64,000 bases of DNA from Crocinitomix algicola (GTDB taxonomy: Bacteria; Bacteroidota; Bacteroidia; Flavobacteriales_D; Crocinitomicaceae). The notes under the pieces are model-generated. The model saw nothing but the letters and a program-made list of their open reading frames with translations, was not told the origin of the DNA and did no database searches. The translations under genes were made by a program, and so were the position numbers. The stretch is taken from positions 48,095 to 112,094 of the forward strand of contig NZ_LYPF02000020.1 in the NCBI RefSeq assembly GCF_001661595.2, read 5' to 3'. Every line of letters begins with the position of its first letter. The stretch's first letter is position 1. This document shows, piece by piece, positions 25,308 through 36,356 of the stretch.

Positions 25308-25907
25308 CTACTCTTTCAAACATTTTATCAAAAACATTTCCTGTCCTTCATTTATTGGCTCGATTGATACAATTCCATATCCCGAAAATAAACTTTTCAG
25401 CTTTTTCAAATCAAAAAACTGAATGTATACACCGGGGTGTGTTTCAAATCGATCCTCGCTAATTTGTTCTCCCTTACCATAACTTAAATCGTGTTTGGAA
25501 ATTCCAGTGAATGTCATAATTCCACCCATTTTCAATTGATTATAACATGCGTTAATAAATTTTTTACACTCAACCTGATCTAACAAATGAATTAATCCGT
25601 GACAATAAATCCCATCAAAGACTTGTTTATCAAAAGGCATTTCGGAGACTGAACCTAAATGAATTTTAAGATTTTCGTTCCATTCTTCAGAACGCAAATT
25701 CAATGCTGATTCTGAAATTTCAATTCCTGTTACTTTTGCCCCATACGTCAAAAAAGGGAGAGCGTTTCTACCGTATCCAAAACCAGGGATAAGAATATTA
25801 GTAAAGTTTTCATTATTAAACAATTCACTTATTATCAAAGCCGAATTTGCAGGTGTCAATCCCCACATTTTCTTTTTTTCTCGAAAATGACGTTCCCAAA
25901 AATTCAT
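25308..25907 (-). CDS. Class I SAM-dependent methyltransferase (TehB/thiopurine-type)
   Basis: 199 residues. The start MNFWERHFREKKKMWG is typical of TehB/thiopurine-type methyltransferases. SAM motif I is ILIPGFGYGRNALPFLTYG, followed by an acidic strand end in VTGIEIS. Further motifs are GIYCHGLIHLL and GGIMTFTGI. Such enzymes often methylate metalloids, thiols or halides; the substrate here is unknown. The gene starts 8 bases after the flavoprotein stop and must share its operator-controlled transcript, which favours a detoxification role (inference). Confidence 0.85.
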   Translation of the reverse strand: MNFWERHFREKKKMWGLTPANSALIISELFNNENFTNILIPGFGYGRNALPFLTYGAKVTGIEISESALNLRSEEWNENLKIHLGSVSEMPFDKQVFDGIYCHGLIHLLDQVECKKFINACYNQLKMGGIMTFTGISKHDLSYGKGEQISEDRFETHPGVYIQFFDLKKLKSLFSGYGIVSIEPINEGQEMFLIKCLKE

Positions 25908-25915
25908 CGAGACTT

Positions 25916-26914
25916 CTAAAAGTTTTCGTGGATAAGTTCCATATTAACAACAGCACCAACTTTGTTTCCTACTGCTACGGCATTTGCCACAGATCGCATA
26001 AAAGTGCAGTTATCCCCCGCAGCATAAATCCCTTCGACAGAAGTACGGTTCCATTCATCTACCTTGATAAAACCAGCTTCATCCAAATCGCAACCTGTTG
26101 ATTTTATGACAGATGCTTGTTCAAACGGTAAGGCAGCGTATGTCGCTTCAAATAACAGTTCAGTTTTATCAGAAAAAACTACAGCCTCTAACTTTCCATT
26201 AGTTTGTTTAAATGCTGAAATTTCTTTATCCACTACATCAATTTGGTGATTTGCAAGTTTTTTTAAATCATCATCATTAAATTGAGGCATTCCATTTGTA
26301 AGAATTGTTAAATGTTTAGTGAGGTTATTCACCATTCCTGCTAAATGCATCGCCTTATCACCATTAGCGATAATTCCCGTATATTTCTCTTTAAACTCAT
26401 AACCATGACAATAAGGGCAATGAATGATTGAGTTCCCCCAAGCTTCTTTAAATCCCGGCTGTTCCATTAAAACATCCTTAATACCAGTTGCCAGTACTAT
26501 TTTTTGCGATAAAAAAGATTGGTTATCGGATAAGGAGATTTTAAAACCATTATCTACTCTAACAACTTTATTTGCCATTCCATTTACCCATTCAACAGTA
26601 TTGTATTCAAGAACTTCTTCTTTGGCTTTTTGAGAAATAGCTGCTGGTTCAGCTCCATCGTGGGTAATAAAATTATGAGAGTGTGGGGTGAATCGATTAC
26701 ATGGTTTACCACCATCAATAATCAACACTTTTCGAGTGGATCGTCCGAGGGCCATTGCAGCTGATAAACCTGCATAACTTCCTCCAATAATAATTACGTC
26801 ATACTTTTCTTGATTCATTTTCATTATTTTAGATTGTTTTGCCCAAAGTGGCAATTGAAAATTGATAACAATACCCGACCAAAAAATTGTTTTAAGTACG
26901 TTTCTCCTTTTCAT
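25916..26914 (-). CDS. Thioredoxin-reductase-like FAD flavoprotein
   Basis: 332 residues from ATG 26914; internal ATGs at about residues 31 and 33 are alternative starts. The FAD-binding motif is IIIGGSYAGLSAA, the redox pair is in CPYCHGYE, and the C-terminal FAD motif is GIYAAGDNC. This matches the low-molecular-weight thioredoxin reductase family. The longer start adds MKRRNVLKTIFWSGIVINF, which looks like an anchor or Tat-type signal with paired arginines and is unusual for this cytosolic family. A perfect 15-bp palindrome lies 49 bases upstream. The methyltransferase follows in the same operon. Confidence 0.87.
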   Translation of the reverse strand: MKRRNVLKTIFWSGIVINFQLPLWAKQSKIMKMNQEKYDVIIIGGSYAGLSAAMALGRSTRKVLIIDGGKPCNRFTPHSHNFITHDGAEPAAISQKAKEEVLEYNTVEWVNGMANKVVRVDNGFKISLSDNQSFLSQKIVLATGIKDVLMEQPGFKEAWGNSIIHCPYCHGYEFKEKYTGIIANGDKAMHLAGMVNNLTKHLTILTNGMPQFNDDDLKKLANHQIDVVDKEISAFKQTNGKLEAVVFSDKTELLFEATYAALPFEQASVIKSTGCDLDEAGFIKVDEWNRTSVEGIYAAGDNCTFMRSVANAVAVGNKVGAVVNMELIHENF

Positions 26915-26962
26915 TAGTCTGTTTTACGAATTGAATCGTAAAAATAATGAAAATATAAGTAA

Positions 26963-26977
26963 TGCAACAATGTTGCA
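26963..26977. promoter_or_regulatory. Perfect 15-bp palindromic operator of the flavoprotein operon
   Basis: TGCAACA-A-TGTTGCA is fully symmetric. On the minus strand it is followed after 4 bases by TATATTTT, a near match to the -7 box, so a bound protein would block the polymerase. The same motif, slightly degenerate, precedes the MerC gene at 20029. Confidence 0.7.
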
Positions 26978-26988
26978 CTAAAATTTAA

Positions 26989-27762
26989 TTAACTAGCAGC
27001 CTCCCATATTTCATTCTCTGCAGTAAGAACAATTGGTTTATTATCTGTAATTAGAATAGTATGTTCGTGTTGTGTGACATAACCTCCTTTATTCCCAACT
27101 AAGGTCCATCCGTCTTGTAATTCAACAGCTATAGTTGATTTAGTTGAAATAAAGGTTTCAATTGCAACTGTAGTATTCTTTCTGAATCGTTCACCATTCA
27201 TACGAACACGATAATTGAGAATATTTTCAGGCGCTTCATGTAAGCTCAAACCAACTCCATGGCCAGCGAGATTCTTAATAACTTTAAAACCTCGTTTCTT
27301 CGCTTCTTTTTCAATCAAACCACCAATGTCAGAAATTTTAATCCCTCCACGAGTGGCAAAAATTGCTTTCCTTAAAATAGCTTTTGAAGCATCTACAAGC
27401 GGTTGATGATTGTACAAATCCTTTCCTAGAACAAACGAGCCTCCATTATCAGCCCAAAAACCATCTAGTTCTGCCGAAACATCAATATTTACCAAATCAC
27501 CTTCTTTCAAAATCTTGAACGGTGAAGGTATTCCATGCGCAGCTTCCTCATTCACACTAATACAGGTGTAACCAGGAAAGCCATAGGTCAAATATGGCGC
27601 TGATTTAGCTCCAAATTCTTTCAAAATTTGTCCGCCAAATTCGTCCAATTCTTTCGTTGACATACCTACTTTAGCATGTTCTCTCATTAGCTTTAGCGTC
27701 TTTGCAACTGCTTGACTTACGCGTTGCATTCCTATTAATTCAGACTCTTTAGTGATTGACAT
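26989..27762 (-). CDS. map: Type I methionine aminopeptidase
   Basis: 257 residues. It removes N-terminal methionine from new proteins. The five metal ligands can be placed: two aspartates in NIDVSAELDGFWADNG, His in GHGVGLSLHEAP, Glu in VAIETFIS and Glu in YVTQHEHTILIT. The length fits type Ia enzymes without an extension. Its start overlaps the upstream lipoprotein gene by 14 bases, and that gene overlaps the DUF1801 gene, forming a three-gene unit. It is not in the usual ribosomal-protein operon context. Confidence 0.95.
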   Translation of the reverse strand: MSITKESELIGMQRVSQAVAKTLKLMREHAKVGMSTKELDEFGGQILKEFGAKSAPYLTYGFPGYTCISVNEEAAHGIPSPFKILKEGDLVNIDVSAELDGFWADNGGSFVLGKDLYNHQPLVDASKAILRKAIFATRGGIKISDIGGLIEKEAKKRGFKVIKNLAGHGVGLSLHEAPENILNYRVRMNGERFRKNTTVAIETFISTKSTIAVELQDGWTLVGNKGGYVTQHEHTILITDNKPIVLTAENEIWEAAS

Positions 27763-28489
27763 TTTTTTTCTTTTTTAGTGCTTTTAATATTTTTTCCTTC
27801 TGCTCATCATTGGCTAATTGCCAGATAAGTGCATTGTTATTATTAATGTATTTGAATTCTATTGACTGCTCAAGGTTACTAAATTTTTCACCAATCAACT
27901 TAATCAATTTACGAGAGGCGCGTTTCATGTATGTATTCCATATAACAATCACAAAATAGTCAGGGTCGACTTTACCTACATTGTCCGCGGTAGTTTTATC
28001 TATGGGGTGAGCAGCGTTAAGAAAGAAATCATAATTTAGGTGATGTTGATTCAAACTTTCAATTTTAGTTTTTGGAGGAAACTGATTAAAGGCTCCCCTA
28101 CTATTCCAGTCCATTGGAATTGGCGGGTCGAGATAGCAATTGACCGTTTTAAAAATTTCAATTCCTTCCCGATCAAATACACGTAATTGCACGGGTTGAC
28201 TATCATCTTTGGCAACCCTATAAATTTGTTTTAGGGCGATTGAATCTTTTTTGTCTATTTTTTCAAAAATTGATTTATAGTACTTTTTTATTTCATGATA
28301 ATAAATTGATGTATCCATTATCCAAGCCTGTTCAAGTGGGATGTCAAATTTTTTACACTCTTTTTTTAAATCTTCTTCTGTATAAAACTCTGGCGTACTA
28401 TCCACACCTAAAATTACACGGTAAGCCACTCTGCAACTGAACAAAAGTGCAGTCAAAAGGAGAAAAATTAAGCTTGAATCTTTAACCAT
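27749..28489 (-). CDS. Putative lipoprotein of unknown function
   Basis: 246 residues. The N terminus has a short hydrophobic stretch ending LLFSC, a lipobox-like site near residue 19, so it is probably a lipoprotein. The rest is soluble and lysine rich, ending in a run of lysines. I recognise no domain. It overlaps the map start by 14 bases and the DUF1801 stop by 8 bases, so all three are translated from one message. Confidence 0.65.
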   Translation of the reverse strand: MVKDSSLIFLLLTALLFSCRVAYRVILGVDSTPEFYTEEDLKKECKKFDIPLEQAWIMDTSIYYHEIKKYYKSIFEKIDKKDSIALKQIYRVAKDDSQPVQLRVFDREGIEIFKTVNCYLDPPIPMDWNSRGAFNQFPPKTKIESLNQHHLNYDFFLNAAHPIDKTTADNVGKVDPDYFVIVIWNTYMKRASRKLIKLIGEKFSNLEQSIEFKYINNNNALIWQLANDEQKEKILKALKKKKNVNH

Positions 28490-28877
28490 TTAAATTAGAA
28501 TCATGAATTTCGTTCAACCTGAATTGAACCATTTTGCGTATTAAATCCTTGGGTAAGGGTTTGTTAAAAGGGAATTGAATTGACCCTTTACCTGTTTTAA
28601 AACTCTTAAGTTCAGATTTAAATGCTTCAATTGTTGTGGGAAAAGGATAAAAACCAATAAATTTTGCATAAGCCGCAAACATAATTTGATGGTCCCTTTT
28701 TCCATTTGGAACTAAGGTATAAGATGGCACCTTATAGTTTAAGAGCTCCTCGGCGTCAGGAACGACTTCTTTAATTATGGTCCTTATTTCATTTAATACA
28801 TCTTGCGCTTCAACAGATTGTGAACGAATATAATCGTCAACTGTTTCAAAAGTGGGCATTTTGCCTTGTTTCACCAT
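28482..28877 (-). CDS. DUF1801 (YdhG-like) protein
   Basis: 131 residues from ATG 28877. The frame is open to 28964, but the extra part is hydrophobic junk overlapping the gyrB stop and its terminator. The pattern TVDDYIRSQSVEAQDVLNEI, AEELLNYKVPSYTL, GFYPFPTTIEAF and GSIQFPFNKPLP is that of DUF1801. Some members were described as iron-chaperone-like (YdhG, frataxin-like fold), but a biochemical role is not secure. It leads a three-gene overlapping unit with the lipoprotein and map. Confidence 0.85.
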   Translation of the reverse strand: MVKQGKMPTFETVDDYIRSQSVEAQDVLNEIRTIIKEVVPDAEELLNYKVPSYTLVPNGKRDHQIMFAAYAKFIGFYPFPTTIEAFKSELKSFKTGKGSIQFPFNKPLPKDLIRKMVQFRLNEIHDSNLNG

Positions 28878-28903
28878 AAAATTAAATTCCGTTAAGCTAA
28901 AGA

Positions 28904-28940
28904 TAAAAAAAAATGCCTCAACATATCTGAAGAGGCATTT
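28904..28940 (-). terminator. Terminator of gyrB
   Basis: AAATGCCTC (28911-28919) and GAGGCATTT (28932-28940) pair. The A-run at 28904-28913 is a U-run on the minus strand. It lies 21 bases past the gyrB stop. Confidence 0.88.
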
Positions 28941-28960
28941 ATGAATAAACTCAAAATAAA

Positions 28961-30961
<2,001 letters not shown>

Positions 30962-31101
30962 TTATTCATCTCTACGAGTGTAGACTCGCAATAAGCAAAG
31001 ATACAAATTCAGATTCTTAAAAACGAAGATGTTCTTGGCATTTGAAAGTAGTTTTCAACATGTAATTAACAATTAATTCATCCAATTGGATTGATTTTAT
31101 T

Positions 31102-33051
31102 TTATTGTTCCTCAATCAATAATTTAACCTTCGTTAATTCATCATGAAAGTCAAAGACTTTAATTATATCTTGCTTCAAATCAACCGGGTATCGTTGTTG
31201 TTTATATTCATCTCGAACCTTGTAAATCATCTTGTTTTTTTCAAGTTTTAAGTTCGAGCTAATCTGAATGGATTCGATGTCCACCAAATCATCAAATACA
31301 GGAATGGCGTCTGTATTCAACAAATTAACGTCATTTGGAAAGTTTATTTGGATCTCTTTACTCCTCACCAGCGCATGAGCAAAGACAAAATCAAACTGTT
31401 TTCTATCCAGCTCTTTTGGATCGACATATTCCTTAAAAAACACTCCAAAATCCAGTATAACCATTTTGTTTGCACGTTCAAACAAAGGAGCATGCATGGA
31501 CGTGACTGTTCCCTTAACGATTAAAGGTTTGTGGAAAGCATCCGCTGAATTAGCATGTTTTATTTCTTTTAATTCGTATCTCGAATTGTTCTTGAAAATA
31601 TCCAATAGCTCATCGTGCACCTCTTCTTTTTTCTGTTTATTGTATACTTGGTAATAAACTTGATGTTCACCTGCTTTAAACCCTTTAATATAACGCTCAA
31701 TAGTGATATCTGCTGACGCGTAGTCGTCATGTACATTAATGACAATTACAGTGCTATCGCTATTAGAGGCTGATGGAGTTGTTTTAATGGGCTTGATCGT
31801 TCCTTCCAGTTTATCATTCAGGTAGTTTTTCTCCATCTTAAAGAAAAGACCGTTATTTGGAGTCCAATCATGATCTAAATAACCGAGCCTTGAACCAAAA
31901 TCTAATGGTGCGAGGTATTCGTCAATTCGCGGGAAATAAATGAAATAATTTTGCATAAACTTATCGGACTCTATCTCATCAGAAAAGTAAGAATCGTAAC
32001 GGTCGGAAACAAGACCAAATTCAAATTCGATTCCTACAAAACTTAATAGCCGCATAAATAAATTCATGGCTCCAATCCCATCAGATTTACCTTGTTCAAT
32101 AATTTCATAAATACTTAAATCGCGCTCTCCATACCCTACTAGAAAATCATTTTTCATGTAATTTTCTATCTTTCTGATATTATCAATTTCCTTATTCAGC
32201 CTAGAAACTCCTAAGCGATTAGACAATTGTTCTAAAGCTTTTAAATCTTTTTTTGATAATGAATAAGCAAAGGCTCCTTTTGCATATGAGCTGTATGAAT
32301 CATAGGGAGAATAAGTTTCATCTACAGTTCCTTTAATGCTGCTCAAAGAAGCATCTAATCTCATACATACGTTGTTATATTCTGAAAAATATTCACTTTT
32401 AAGTGCTGGAATTGTATCTAAATGGATCCAATATTCATTTTTTTGTAGGATAGTATCCAGTAATTGAGGTTCTGGAAGTCCGTTTTGCGAGAGCAAGTTG
32501 AAATAAGTATCAATTGGAGCAATTAACCTAAAGTCAAAATCATAAATCGGCATTTCTCCTTGAAACAAAAATTGTTCTCCATTATACGATGGTGCCATTC
32601 TTAATGAGTAAAATATCTCAACCTCGTCTCCCAATTCCAATCCTGAAATTGGAAAATATTGATAGTTCTCCCCCTCTTCTTCACTGTAAAATTGTTCGAG
32701 ATCAACATCTACATCAATCACTTCGTTTGGTTTAATAACCCGAGCTTCAGCTTTCATGATGCCATACGCATTTTCCATTGGAATATAAACTTTATTAAAC
32801 TCCTCAATAGCTACATCAGCATTAAGTTTAACACGATAATGTTTTGTTTTATATTTTACGTGACCAACATATGGAATATAATCATATTCAATTGTCATCA
32901 GATATTTCGTGTAATAATAGAGCTGCTTAGTTCCATCATCCGTTGCGTAAGTTGATGCCTCACCCAAATCATAATGCTTATGAAATGGATATTGTTGACC
33001 CCACGAATTTAGACCATAGCTCGCCAAGAGAAACACAAAAATTACACGCAT
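31102..33051 (-). CDS. Secreted DUF3857 protein with inactive transglutaminase core
   Basis: 649 residues from ATG 33051. A further upstream in-frame ATG at 33123 is inside the preceding gene, which stops 2 bases before this ATG. A signal peptide (1-20, SWGQQ) precedes a DUF3857-like beta domain (about 40-260). The central transglutaminase-like region aligns with the neighbour by eye (GAMNLFMRLLSFVGIE against DMGNLLVAMLSHAGID), but the catalytic Cys is Gly here and the His is not found. The C-terminal third is beta rich, as in DUF3858. It is probably a non-catalytic partner of the gene upstream. Confidence 0.72.
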   Translation of the reverse strand: MRVIFVFLLASYGLNSWGQQYPFHKHYDLGEASTYATDDGTKQLYYYTKYLMTIEYDYIPYVGHVKYKTKHYRVKLNADVAIEEFNKVYIPMENAYGIMKAEARVIKPNEVIDVDVDLEQFYSEEEGENYQYFPISGLELGDEVEIFYSLRMAPSYNGEQFLFQGEMPIYDFDFRLIAPIDTYFNLLSQNGLPEPQLLDTILQKNEYWIHLDTIPALKSEYFSEYNNVCMRLDASLSSIKGTVDETYSPYDSYSSYAKGAFAYSLSKKDLKALEQLSNRLGVSRLNKEIDNIRKIENYMKNDFLVGYGERDLSIYEIIEQGKSDGIGAMNLFMRLLSFVGIEFEFGLVSDRYDSYFSDEIESDKFMQNYFIYFPRIDEYLAPLDFGSRLGYLDHDWTPNNGLFFKMEKNYLNDKLEGTIKPIKTTPSASNSDSTVIVINVHDDYASADITIERYIKGFKAGEHQVYYQVYNKQKKEEVHDELLDIFKNNSRYELKEIKHANSADAFHKPLIVKGTVTSMHAPLFERANKMVILDFGVFFKEYVDPKELDRKQFDFVFAHALVRSKEIQINFPNDVNLLNTDAIPVFDDLVDIESIQISSNLKLEKNKMIYKVRDEYKQQRYPVDLKQDIIKVFDFHDELTKVKLLIEEQ

Positions 33052-33053
33052 AA

Positions 33054-35039
33054 TTATTTTATTTTTTTGAGGATAATGTTTTGAATTGTTGACGCATTTA
33101 TTGCATCTGCCATCTTGTTCCAATCTTCGTATAAGGCTGGAGGAATTTCTAATAAATGATATTTATAAGTGTGGTTTACCACAATTTTAGTCTCTTGCAC
33201 GCTAAATGTTGATTGGTAATGAAAATATTCACTCTTAAATGAAGTTCCAATTGGAATATAATCGATTTCATACCCTTTTGGTATTTCAAATTCAAAAGTA
33301 TAATCAACCACACGATGATGGTTTTTAAATCGCGCTAAAGAATGGTCTTTTTTGTTATACTTTGTCAACCTTGGTTTAAAAATTGTCGGATTAAAAATCA
33401 AGGCGCTGTCATGTCGAATAAAAGGATCATCAGTTGCAAAATCATAAGTGATTTTTAAAGGCTTTTTTCTTTCATCGAGATATTCAATTTTAAAATCATT
33501 TAACTTAAACCGATTTAAACCTCCAAGGGTTATTCCTTTAACATAATCGTACAAATCTTCATCATCCGAATTATTTAAGCGATATGTTTTTCGCTCTCTT
33601 TCATAACCGCTAAAAGAATCTTCGCCTGATCCTCTGAGGGAGTCTATACCATCCCAGTAATAACGTATGGTACTTTTCAAATAATTGCTATCCGCTTTTA
33701 CTGGAGGAACAACAAATAGGGTAAATTCATCGACTCCATCATGAATTAATAAATCTTTTCCTTGGATTCCTTTCGGTGGATAGAAGATCGAACCTTCAGA
33801 AGAAGTTGCATCTAAATAAAAATAAGAACTATCTTCTTTTTGAACAACACAAATTACATGATTACAGGCCAGCGGTGTTGGGATTTCGCTCATCAAAAAA
33901 GGTATATCTCGTGTACCAACCCATGCAACTTTTGCACCATCTATACCAGCATGAGACAACATTGCAACCAATAGGTTTCCCATATCTTTACAATCCCCAT
34001 AGCGATTGGAAAGTGTTTTGCTGCATGAACGGGGTACATACCCATTAATTCCGTCCTCAAAAGCAATATATTTAATATTCGCTTGTACCCATTTGAAAAT
34101 TGTATCGATTGTTTGAACCCGCCCCTCTACTCCGAGAAGTAAACTATCAACCAAGTCTTCCATTGGTTTATTCTGTTCCAATTCAGCGTATTCCTCTCCG
34201 CCTTTGTGGATTTGATCACTTAACAATAAAAATTCTTGAAAATAACTGTGTAAATCATCAACAGAACCGATCAATTTTTCCACTTTATCATTCTTGTTGT
34301 AAGACTCAATTTGAGCAATTAAAAAGGGGATGTGATTTTTCATGTTAGTTGCCCCTTTTTCTTTTTCAAACGCTTTTACTTCTTTCACTCGCCAGGTCGA
34401 CACCATTCCTTTTTTTGATTCTTCTTGATGCTTTACGATTCCAAAATCATGAAAATTTCGTTCGTAAAATTTCATCTTCACTTCTATGGGATAATGTATT
34501 TCCACTTGTTTATCAACTATAGGGTAATGTGCCATAAAATTGAATGAACCAAAAAATTCTGGTTTTTTAATCCTCTTTTTATATGAAATTACTGTTCTAT
34601 ACCCTTCCCCTAATTCCTTTAAATCAAACACTAATTCCTTATCATCATCATGAAAGACCCAACTACTTGGTGGAGAATCTACCAAATTAAAATCGTCTTT
34701 TTTTAACTTAAATTTTTTACCTTCATTGGTGTAAACAGTTACATCTACAGAAACAATATCCTCAAAAAACTCAGAAGTATAAATTGCATCGCTTGTATAA
34801 TACTTTGCTGTTGGTTTCAAATACAAGACTTCTTCCGTCCAAGTTTCAAATATTTGTAAATCAGCCGTTTTTTTATCCAATTCTATTTCAACTATTTCAT
34901 GTTGACTTAAAATTACGGCGAGGTTTTCCGGAAATTTTTTTTTATAGTTTGAAACTTCTTCCAAATCATAGGAAAAGCAGAAGCAAGGAAACGTAATAAA
35001 GACTATTAGTAAGCCTTTGAGGTAATTTATCTTTTGCAT
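33054..35039 (-). CDS. Secreted DUF3857 / transglutaminase-like protein
   Basis: 661 residues from ATG 35039 (an ATG at 35072 would add 11 polar residues before the signal peptide). The signal peptide ends near CFCFSY. A DUF3857 domain (about 40-250) is followed by a transglutaminase-like core with a candidate triad: Cys350 in YGDCKDMG, His394 in CNHVICVV and Asp410 in FYLDAT. A beta-rich C-terminal domain follows. Such proteins are widespread in Bacteroidota and are thought to act in the periplasm, with unknown substrates. The downstream paralog lacks the triad, so the two may form an active/inactive pair. Confidence 0.82.
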   Translation of the reverse strand: MQKINYLKGLLIVFITFPCFCFSYDLEEVSNYKKKFPENLAVILSQHEIVEIELDKKTADLQIFETWTEEVLYLKPTAKYYTSDAIYTSEFFEDIVSVDVTVYTNEGKKFKLKKDDFNLVDSPPSSWVFHDDDKELVFDLKELGEGYRTVISYKKRIKKPEFFGSFNFMAHYPIVDKQVEIHYPIEVKMKFYERNFHDFGIVKHQEESKKGMVSTWRVKEVKAFEKEKGATNMKNHIPFLIAQIESYNKNDKVEKLIGSVDDLHSYFQEFLLLSDQIHKGGEEYAELEQNKPMEDLVDSLLLGVEGRVQTIDTIFKWVQANIKYIAFEDGINGYVPRSCSKTLSNRYGDCKDMGNLLVAMLSHAGIDGAKVAWVGTRDIPFLMSEIPTPLACNHVICVVQKEDSSYFYLDATSSEGSIFYPPKGIQGKDLLIHDGVDEFTLFVVPPVKADSNYLKSTIRYYWDGIDSLRGSGEDSFSGYERERKTYRLNNSDDEDLYDYVKGITLGGLNRFKLNDFKIEYLDERKKPLKITYDFATDDPFIRHDSALIFNPTIFKPRLTKYNKKDHSLARFKNHHRVVDYTFEFEIPKGYEIDYIPIGTSFKSEYFHYQSTFSVQETKIVVNHTYKYHLLEIPPALYEDWNKMADAINASTIQNIILKKIK

Positions 35040-35243
35040 TGTTTTGAGTAAGGGATACCGAACAGTTGTCAAGTATCATCAATAAAGCTTAAAGATAATG
35101 ATTGAAATTTAGATTGAAAAAGAAAAACTTAAAATAGATGACAATAATATTTCAAATATTTACATCAAACTGTTAAAATTTCTCTCTATTCATTCACGGT
35201 TTATAAAGATTATACTGTTATTTTTACGCAAAATTTTAGAAAT

Positions 35244-36308
35244 ATGAGCACGTCGTTTTACAATTTAAAAGTTGCTAACATTAACAAAGAAACTGCAGAT
35301 ACAGTCTCGATTACATTTGATGTACCGGGCACTTTAGCTGGTGAATTCAAATTTGAACCTGGTCAATACTTAACGTTGAAAACATTGATTAACGGTGAAG
35401 ATGTAAGACGTTCTTATTCAATTTGCTCTGCCCCACATGAGCATCAATTAACAGTAGCGGTAAAAGAGATAGAAAATGGTTTATTTTCATCTTTTGCAAA
35501 TAATACGCTAAAATCGGGTGATGAATTAGAGGTAATGCCTCCAATGGGAAATTTTAAAGTAAACCCTAAGCAAGGTAATTCAGCGCATTATGTTTTTTAT
35601 GCAGCTGGTTCAGGTATTACACCTGTATTATCTATGATTAAAGCTATTCTCAACGAAGAATCTGAGAGTACGATACAATTATACTATGGTAATAAAAACA
35701 CTGAAAGTGTAATCTTTAAAGATGAACTAGATGCATTGTCATCGGCTAATGATGGATTTAAACTGACTTATATTTACAGCCAAGAAAATTCTGGTGATGC
35801 TTTGACAACAGGAAGAATTGATCGTGCAAAATGTGCAGAATTCTTCAGTAAAGATCAAGCAGGAAAAGCAATAGCTGGTATATATGCTTGTGGACCTGAA
35901 GAGATGATTATGACTATAAAAGACTTTTATTTGGCAGAAGGAATCGATAGTAAAAAAATACATTTTGAATTATTCACAGTTTCTGTTCCTACGGAAAATG
36001 TTTCAGTTGAAAGCGGAGCTCCAATAGAAAGTCAAGTTACAGTAATAATTGATGATGAGGAATATGAGTTTGAGTTGAATTCGAATGGAACAAATATCCT
36101 TCAGGCCGCTCAAGATGAAGACGCTGATGTACCTTTTTCATGTAAAGGAGGTGTTTGTTGTACTTGTCGAGCAAAGGTTTTAGAAGGAACAGTGAGAATG
36201 GATTTAAACTTTGCTTTGGAAGAAGATGAAGTTGAAAACGGATTCATTTTAACTTGTCAAGCTCACCCTACTTCCGAAAAAGTTGTTGTTTCTTTTGACG
36301 AATACTAA
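35244..36308 (+). CDS. PaaE-like ferredoxin/FAD oxidoreductase
   Basis: 354 residues. An FNR-type FAD domain (RRSYSICSAP near residue 52) leads to an NAD(P) domain (FYAAGSGITPVLSM and IYACGPEEM) and then a C-terminal plant-type 2Fe-2S ferredoxin with CKGGVCCTC and a late CQAHP. The order FAD, NAD, ferredoxin matches PaaE and HCP reductases. No phenylacetate pathway gene is nearby, so a general electron-transfer role is more likely than PaaE itself, and no symbol is given. Confidence 0.87.
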   Translation: MSTSFYNLKVANINKETADTVSITFDVPGTLAGEFKFEPGQYLTLKTLINGEDVRRSYSICSAPHEHQLTVAVKEIENGLFSSFANNTLKSGDELEVMPPMGNFKVNPKQGNSAHYVFYAAGSGITPVLSMIKAILNEESESTIQLYYGNKNTESVIFKDELDALSSANDGFKLTYIYSQENSGDALTTGRIDRAKCAEFFSKDQAGKAIAGIYACGPEEMIMTIKDFYLAEGIDSKKIHFELFTVSVPTENVSVESGAPIESQVTVIIDDEEYEFELNSNGTNILQAAQDEDADVPFSCKGGVCCTCRAKVLEGTVRMDLNFALEEDEVENGFILTCQAHPTSEKVVVSFDEY

Positions 36309-36356
36309 TCGATACAACATCATCACCCAATTGATAATTTTATCTAATTTTGGGTT

